From positions 372,001-436,000 of the forward strand of contig NZ_WIXJ01000002.1 of assembly GCF_009617575.1 (NCBI RefSeq): a DNA stretch of 64,000 nucleotides, read 5' to 3'. Positions within the stretch are counted from its first letter, which is position 1. Each line of letters opens with the position of its first letter. The notes beneath the pieces are model-generated. The model was not told the DNA's origin. It ran no database searches and saw only the letters and a program-made list of their open reading frames with translations. This DNA comes from Rhodocyclus gracilis (GTDB taxonomy: Bacteria > Pseudomonadota > Gammaproteobacteria > Burkholderiales > Rhodocyclaceae). The translations under genes and the position numbers were made by a program. This document shows, one piece after another, positions 57,376 through 64,000 of the stretch.

Positions 57376-58749
57376 GTGGCGACATTCCTCCGGCAGCAGC
57401 ACTGGCGACGGGCAGCGCGCGATCTGGGGCTGCTCGCCGCGCTGCTCGCCGGCCCGCAGGCTCCCCTGCAGGCGCAGACGGCGCCTCTGTGGGCAGGCGC
57501 TCCCGTCGTTTCAAGCGCTCCCGTCGGCCCCGTTGCTCCCACTGCCAACGGCGCTGGCGTCGCGCCCGTCGATGCGACAACGACGGCAACGCAGGAGGAA
57601 GCAGAAGACGGGCTGCGCTTTCGCTGCCCGTCCGCGGTACTGCCGGCACTTTCCCTCGCCGTGCGCCACTACCTCGCCACGCTCGACATTGAGGCAAAGC
57701 ACTACACGGTAACCATCGACCACGACGCCGGTACGCTGCGCTTTACCCTGAACACTCCCGCCAGCGATACCAACACGCTGACGCTCGCCGCGCGCGCTGA
57801 GTTCGGCATCGTCCCGGAGCGCTACGCGCTGCCCGCCAAACGGGGCGTCACGCGCACCATTCGCACGGTGTCGGCGAAAGAAATTGTGCTGGCGCTGATG
57901 CAGCATGGGCGTCGCACCGATTTTGCCGGTGACGCCTGCCGCGTCGACGCTTTGCGCGAGCACGTCGGAATTCGCCAAAACATCGTCGCCTGGGCCGAGG
58001 ACCTGAAATGGGGCTGGCCCGACCGACGCCCCGCGCGCTGGAATCGCGCCTACTGGCGCGACGGCAATCTGCGCAAACACCGCCAACTCGCCGCTGCCGT
58101 CAACGATGCTTTCCAGAATCCGCGCCAATACGAAATCGGCTGCTACACGGCGACCAAGCTCGTCATCATTCAGGGAATACTCGACTACTACACGCGCATA
58201 GAAAAAAACCCCGCCACCGCTCGCCTGATTGAAGCACGTTTATTGGCCGACAAAGACCCGCTCGCTCATCTCGAACCGGGGAACATGTGGGATTTCGATA
58301 GCCGGTTCAATCCCACGCATGACAGCGGGAAACTACTGCGCGTCAATTACAACATCGCCTCCGACAATTTCGTTCCGGGCGACTGGAGCTATTTTCTCAA
58401 TACCGACCCCGTCAGCCGGGACAAGAATGGCTACGAAGGATCAAACCCGATTTATCTCGGGCAAAACCGCTTTGTCGATTACTACAACGAACACCATCAT
58501 TCGTTTACGTTTGAAGAAAAGCTCGACGACATCTACCAGTGGCGACACGCCGTATTCAATCGCCAGCGTGACCGCGACAACATCCAGCCCCTGTCGTCGC
58601 ACGACTACGAACGACTGAGCCAGTCGCCAGAACGGGGCGGCCTGCTGACCACCTTGCGGACGACGCCCTGCTACTTCGGCTTCGAAGCCTTGCAACACTG
58701 CGCCACCCCGGCGAGTACGCCTATCGCCCCCGTCGCCGCGCGCAGGTGA
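57376..58749 (+). CDS. Exported protein with Tgl-like transglutaminase domain
   Basis: A 457-residue protein with GTG start. An N-terminal hydrophobic segment (LGLLAALLAG...LQAQ) looks like a signal peptide, followed by an Ala/Pro/Val-rich linker to ~75. The C-terminal half resembles Bacillus protein-glutamine gamma-glutamyltransferase (Tgl): EIGCYTATKLVIIQGILD with the candidate nucleophile Cys256, FVPGDWSYFLN, NPIYLGQNRF and a triple His at 373-375. From memory, Tgl has Glu beside its Cys and a Glu before NVIYLG; here those positions are Gly and Ser, so activity is uncertain. Protein cross-linking in the envelope is one possible role. Confidence 0.55.
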   Translation: MATFLRQQHWRRAARDLGLLAALLAGPQAPLQAQTAPLWAGAPVVSSAPVGPVAPTANGAGVAPVDATTTATQEEAEDGLRFRCPSAVLPALSLAVRHYLATLDIEAKHYTVTIDHDAGTLRFTLNTPASDTNTLTLAARAEFGIVPERYALPAKRGVTRTIRTVSAKEIVLALMQHGRRTDFAGDACRVDALREHVGIRQNIVAWAEDLKWGWPDRRPARWNRAYWRDGNLRKHRQLAAAVNDAFQNPRQYEIGCYTATKLVIIQGILDYYTRIEKNPATARLIEARLLADKDPLAHLEPGNMWDFDSRFNPTHDSGKLLRVNYNIASDNFVPGDWSYFLNTDPVSRDKNGYEGSNPIYLGQNRFVDYYNEHHHSFTFEEKLDDIYQWRHAVFNRQRDRDNIQPLSSHDYERLSQSPERGGLLTTLRTTPCYFGFEALQHCATPASTPIAPVAARR

Positions 58750-58829
58750 TTGGCATATCGCCCGGCGGAATTCGCCCAGCGCAAAAAAACGCGCTCGCAA
58801 GCGGCGCAGAAAAAAACGAGAAAAAGAGC

Positions 58830-58858
58830 TTTACACCCCCCGCTTCGCTCCCTATAAT
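58830..58858 (+). promoter_or_regulatory. Promoter of the tRNA-Ala/Glu/Asp cluster
   Basis: TTTACA and TATAAT are separated by exactly 17 bases, a near-perfect sigma-70 promoter, placing the transcript start about ten bases before tRNA-Ala. The GC-rich spacer and discriminator region fit stable-RNA promoters. Confidence 0.88.
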
Positions 58859-58875
58859 GCGCCCTTCTTTCGAGC

Positions 58876-58951
<76 letters not shown>

Positions 58952-59014
58952 GCCGGAAGAAGTCGTCGGCCTGATGTTATGCCGGTGAAGCAGTAAAGTT
59001 TTTGAACACACTAG

Positions 59015-59090
59015 GTCCCCATCGTCTAGAGGCCTAGGACACCGCCCTTTCACGGCGATAACCGGGGTTCGAATCCCCGTGGGGACGCCA
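59015..59090 (+). tRNA. tRNA-Glu (TTC)
   Basis: A 76-base cloverleaf with acceptor GTCCCCA/TGGGGAC, anticodon loop CTTTCAC with TTC, and encoded CCA. It is 63 bases after tRNA-Ala. Confidence 0.97.
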
Positions 59091-59171
59091 AGCTCTAGCA
59101 ATAGAGTTCTGGCAAGGCAGTAAAGATTGAAGAGGTTTCAATCGCTCCGGTCGCTTGCGACCGATGAATGC

Positions 59172-59248
59172 GGAGTGGTAGTTCAGTTGGTTAGAATACC
59201 GGCCTGTCACGCCGGGGGTCGCGGGTTCGAGTCCCGTCCACTCCGCCA
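59172..59248 (+). tRNA. tRNA-Asp (GTC)
   Basis: A 77-base cloverleaf with acceptor GGAGTGG/CCACTCC, anticodon loop CTGTCAC with GTC, and encoded CCA. It is 81 bases after tRNA-Glu and last of the cluster. Confidence 0.97.
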
Positions 59249-59865
59249 ACATTTTCAAAACTATTGATATTTCGACACTAATCGATAATCGGTAGTTTGT
59301 GATGCACTTTGGCAGAATGCCCGAATAACCGGGCGTCAATCCACGAACGTCGCGGATTCCATCGTCACCACATAAACAGTGCCGGCTGAAAAACCCACCA
59401 CCGGCGTCGTGTTCTCGCTTCGTATTCTGCGCATTCCTTCGCGCCATTCTTGGCATATATCAGCAGCTGTCGCCTCGCCGTGGGTTTCGGGCGAATTGTT
59501 TTGTCAGCGCAACGCGATTGATGATCGTGCGGTGAAATTTAGACCGTACAGCATCGAGAATTCGAGTAGCGAATAAACGGACAGATACGTCGTCGACGCA
59601 AAAGTAGTTCGCGCGACCCCCTGCACCATCACTGAATTACGAACCTTGAATCGCTTACGCCAGCAATCGCCGCAAGCAGGGCATCGCGTCGAATAGCTCA
59701 CCGACCAAGCAAGACCGCTGACGCGCGGCATGCAGCACGAAGCACGGATTACATGGATTACGAATCAGCGGGGATCGCCTGACCCGAAACACTCTGAACC
59801 GGCGATGACCAACGATTCGAGCGGACACAAAAAAGCCCTTCGCGAAAAGGGCTTGAATGTTCTGA
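59249..59865. other. 617-base gap between tRNA-Asp and tRNA-Ser
   Basis: No supportable gene is visible. The first ~90 bases are AT-rich, and the centre contains only short frames without ribosome-binding sites. A small GCCCG/CGGGC hairpin lies at 59319-59334 and a duplicated GGATTAC at about 59745. Position beside a tRNA 3' end would suit an old integration scar, but no integrase fragment or repeat of the tRNA end is seen. Confidence 0.5.
59829..59854 (-). terminator. Rho-independent terminator of tRNA-Ser
   Basis: On the minus strand, AAGCCCTT and AAGGGCTT form an 8-bp stem with a six-base loop, followed by a run of six T. It lies 12 bases past the tRNA-Ser CCA end. Confidence 0.88.
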
Positions 59866-59958
59866 TGGCGGAGAGGGTGGGATTCGAACCCACGTGCCGG
59901 TTTTACCCGACCATCCGATTTCGAGTCGGCGCCGTTATGGCCACTTCGGTACCTCTCC
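59866..59958 (-). tRNA. tRNA-Ser (CGA)
   Basis: A 93-base class II tRNA with a long variable arm. Acceptor GGAGAGG/CCTCTCC, anticodon loop CTCGAAA with CGA, T-loop GGTTCGAATCC and encoded CCA are all present. Confidence 0.97.
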
Positions 59959-59971
59959 AACAGAGGCGCGG

Positions 59972-59999
59972 ATTCTAGCACAGGACTTGGCAATTTGAA
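59972..59999 (-). promoter_or_regulatory. Candidate promoter of tRNA-Ser
   Basis: On the minus strand, TTCAAA and TAGAAT are 16 bases apart, with TAGAAT ending 14 bases before the tRNA. It overlaps the mltF start, so the two divergent units share this short region. Confidence 0.4.
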
Positions 60000-61398
60000 G
60001 CAACTTCGTCTCTTTATTGTAATTGTTTTATTGTCGCTGACTGCGTGCAGCGACGGTGTCATCGCGCCACTGCATCGTCCGCAGGAATTAGTGGTGATTA
60101 CGCGCGAGGGACCGACGACGTTTACGGCCGACGCCAACCTCGGTGAAGCCGGCTTCGAGCACGATCTGGCGACCATGTTTGCCGAGGAAGTCGGTCTGCC
60201 CATCCGCTTCATCGTTGCCAGCGACGAAGACGAGGCGCTGCAAAAACTGCGCAAGGGCGACGCACAACTCGCCGCCGCCTGGCTGACGCCCGAAATCGAT
60301 CCCGCGCTGCCGGCGAGCCAGCCCTTCGCCGAGAGCGGCAGCATCGTCGTCACCCACGAAGCCTCGCTCCCCGTATCCGACGTCGCCAGCCTCAATAGCA
60401 AGACGGTTTACGTCCTCGCCGGCTCGCGTCAGGCGGATGTGTTGCGCGAACTCAAAGAAAAAGCGCCGCGACTGAAAATCCAGGAAGTCCATGCCAGCAG
60501 CCCGCTCGACCTGCTGGAAGGCGTCGCACACCAGCGCTATGGCGCCGTACTGGTCGACCACACGGCCTTCGATATTGGCGCGAATTTCTATCCCGAGCTG
60601 ATCGGTGACCTCGAAGTCGGCCCCGATGAGCCGATTTCCTGGCTTTTCGCGCCCGGAAGCGACGTCAAACTCAAGCAGAAGGCGGATGCCTTCATCGAGA
60701 GGAAACTCAGCGACGGCACGGTCGAACGCCTGAAAGACCGCTATTTCGGCCATGTCGAGCGACTCGACCAAGCCGACATCGAGGGCTTTCTGGATCGCAT
60801 GCGCAATACGCTGCCGCAGTACCGCGACCTCTTTCAGGAAGCGCAGGCACGCACCGGCATCGATTGGCGCCTGCTAGCCGCGCTGGCGTATCAGGAATCG
60901 CTGTGGAATCCGCAGGCAACGAGCACGACCGGCGTACGCGGCATGATGATGCTGACGACAGAAACCGCCGACCGGCTGCGCGTCAGCAACCGCCTCGACG
61001 CGCGGCAAAGCGTGCTGGCGGGGGCGCGCTACCTTGCCGAACTGCGCGACTCACTGCCAAGCAGCGTGCGCGGCCCCGACCGACTCTGGATGGCCGTCGC
61101 CGCCTACAACCTCGGCCTCGGACACATGAACGGCGCCCGCAGCATCGCCAGCAGCCTGAAGGTGAATCCGGACGCCTGGTACGAAATGAAGAAAGTCCTG
61201 CCGCTCCTCGCGCGCCCGGACTACTACCACCGACTGAAATCCGGCAAGGCACGCGGTGGCGAAGCGGTCATTCTGGTCGAGAACGTGCGCATCTACGCAG
61301 ACATCCTCGGTCGCCATGAACTCGCCTGGCGCCCCATGCCGCGGCGCGCCGACGGCAATACCGAACTCGCTGGCACGCCGACACTCAACAACCGCTGA
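59995..61398 (+). CDS. mltF: Membrane-bound lytic murein transglycosylase F
   Basis: A 467-residue outer-membrane lipoprotein that cleaves peptidoglycan to 1,6-anhydromuropeptides. The lipobox is LLSLTAC (Cys 18). Residues ~30-265 form a regulatory solute-binding-like domain (SBP type 3), and ~285-430 the lytic transglycosylase domain, with catalytic Glu301 in AYQESLWNPQA and the GVRGMMMLT and AAYNLGLGH motifs. The start is TTG with AGGA nine bases upstream; no in-frame ATG precedes the lipobox. It is divergent from tRNA-Ser and convergent with serS. Confidence 0.94.
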   Translation: MKQLRLFIVIVLLSLTACSDGVIAPLHRPQELVVITREGPTTFTADANLGEAGFEHDLATMFAEEVGLPIRFIVASDEDEALQKLRKGDAQLAAAWLTPEIDPALPASQPFAESGSIVVTHEASLPVSDVASLNSKTVYVLAGSRQADVLRELKEKAPRLKIQEVHASSPLDLLEGVAHQRYGAVLVDHTAFDIGANFYPELIGDLEVGPDEPISWLFAPGSDVKLKQKADAFIERKLSDGTVERLKDRYFGHVERLDQADIEGFLDRMRNTLPQYRDLFQEAQARTGIDWRLLAALAYQESLWNPQATSTTGVRGMMMLTTETADRLRVSNRLDARQSVLAGARYLAELRDSLPSSVRGPDRLWMAVAAYNLGLGHMNGARSIASSLKVNPDAWYEMKKVLPLLARPDYYHRLKSGKARGGEAVILVENVRIYADILGRHELAWRPMPRRADGNTELAGTPTLNNR

Positions 61399-61491
61399 AT
61401 CAACCGCCGCTGCGTCAGCCAGAGCGCCCCTGAGTGAGTCATACGCTCGCCACCCGCACACACCGCGCGCATGGCGAGACCGCCCCGCGAG

Positions 61492-64000
<2,509 letters not shown>

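Noticed and set aside
59034..59456. Minus-strand 140-codon frame with WTGLEPATPG and HGDSNPGYRR
   Set aside because: It is antisense to tRNA-Glu and tRNA-Asp; these peptides are well-known false products of tRNA genes.
59249..59865. Genomic island or prophage attachment at tRNA-Asp
   Set aside because: No integrase, no duplicated tRNA 3' end and no foreign genes; kept only as an unexplained gap.
59655..60401. Frames on both strands over tRNA-Ser (with RYRSGHNGADSKSDGRVK or ERVGFEPTCR)
   Set aside because: They are translations of tRNA-Ser and the antisense of mltF, a common annotation artefact.

Overview
The window is a GC-rich, densely packed chromosomal stretch. Its gene set (FliW, SlyX, RlhA, Tex, MdtABC-type efflux, EttA, MltF, family 2A encapsulin, Xsc/Tpa taurine genes) points to a betaproteobacterium, possibly of the Rhodocyclales; that lineage call is inference from gene content only. 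I see no phage, insertion sequence, integrase or CRISPR array, and the left (gcvP) and right (rarA) edges cut through genes.

Layout. 0-12.4 kb is mostly housekeeping: the end of gcvP, a hotdog thioesterase, glutathione peroxidase, ferredoxin-NADP reductase, ettA, rlhA, slyX, a YitT-type membrane protein, the circularly permuted GTPase YlqF/RbgA and a methyltransferase. 12.4-21.3 kb is one minus-strand operon for an MdtABC-type RND pump plus an outer-membrane channel, each joint a 4-base overlap. 21.6-33.7 kb holds gamma carbonic anhydrase, fliW, tex, a diguanylate cyclase, a TPR/glycosyltransferase-like protein, a FlxA-like protein, an ArsC-like reductase, an Hsp33 lacking most of its zinc switch, a GlcD-type flavoprotein and rimO.

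33.9-50.8 kb reads as a sulfur-metabolism island. Rhodanese, EpsC-type serine acetyltransferase and a small XRE regulator come first, then a family 2A encapsulin shell overlapping its cargo cysteine desulfurase, which carries a 226-residue disordered loading domain. After a PepSY iron-reductase-like pair come a taurine-type aminotransferase (tpa) and TauABC. Next are a small unknown protein, an XRE-cupin regulator, a protein that is about half Met plus Cys, a threonine aldolase, and sulfoacetaldehyde acetyltransferase (xsc) on the other strand. Import of taurine, transamination to sulfoacetaldehyde and release of sulfite would supply sulfur for cysteine, whose sulfane sulfur the encapsulated desulfurase could store. 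A 9-base motif, TATAAGCAA on one strand or the other, precedes three of these transcription units, and a close relative precedes tpa, suggesting shared control.

51-64 kb has two P-type ATPases (a Ca2+-type and MgtA), a BON-domain protein, a secreted Tgl-like transglutaminase candidate, tRNA-Ala/Glu/Asp behind a near-consensus promoter, tRNA-Ser on the other strand, mltF, serS and the start-proximal part of rarA's coding region up to the window edge.
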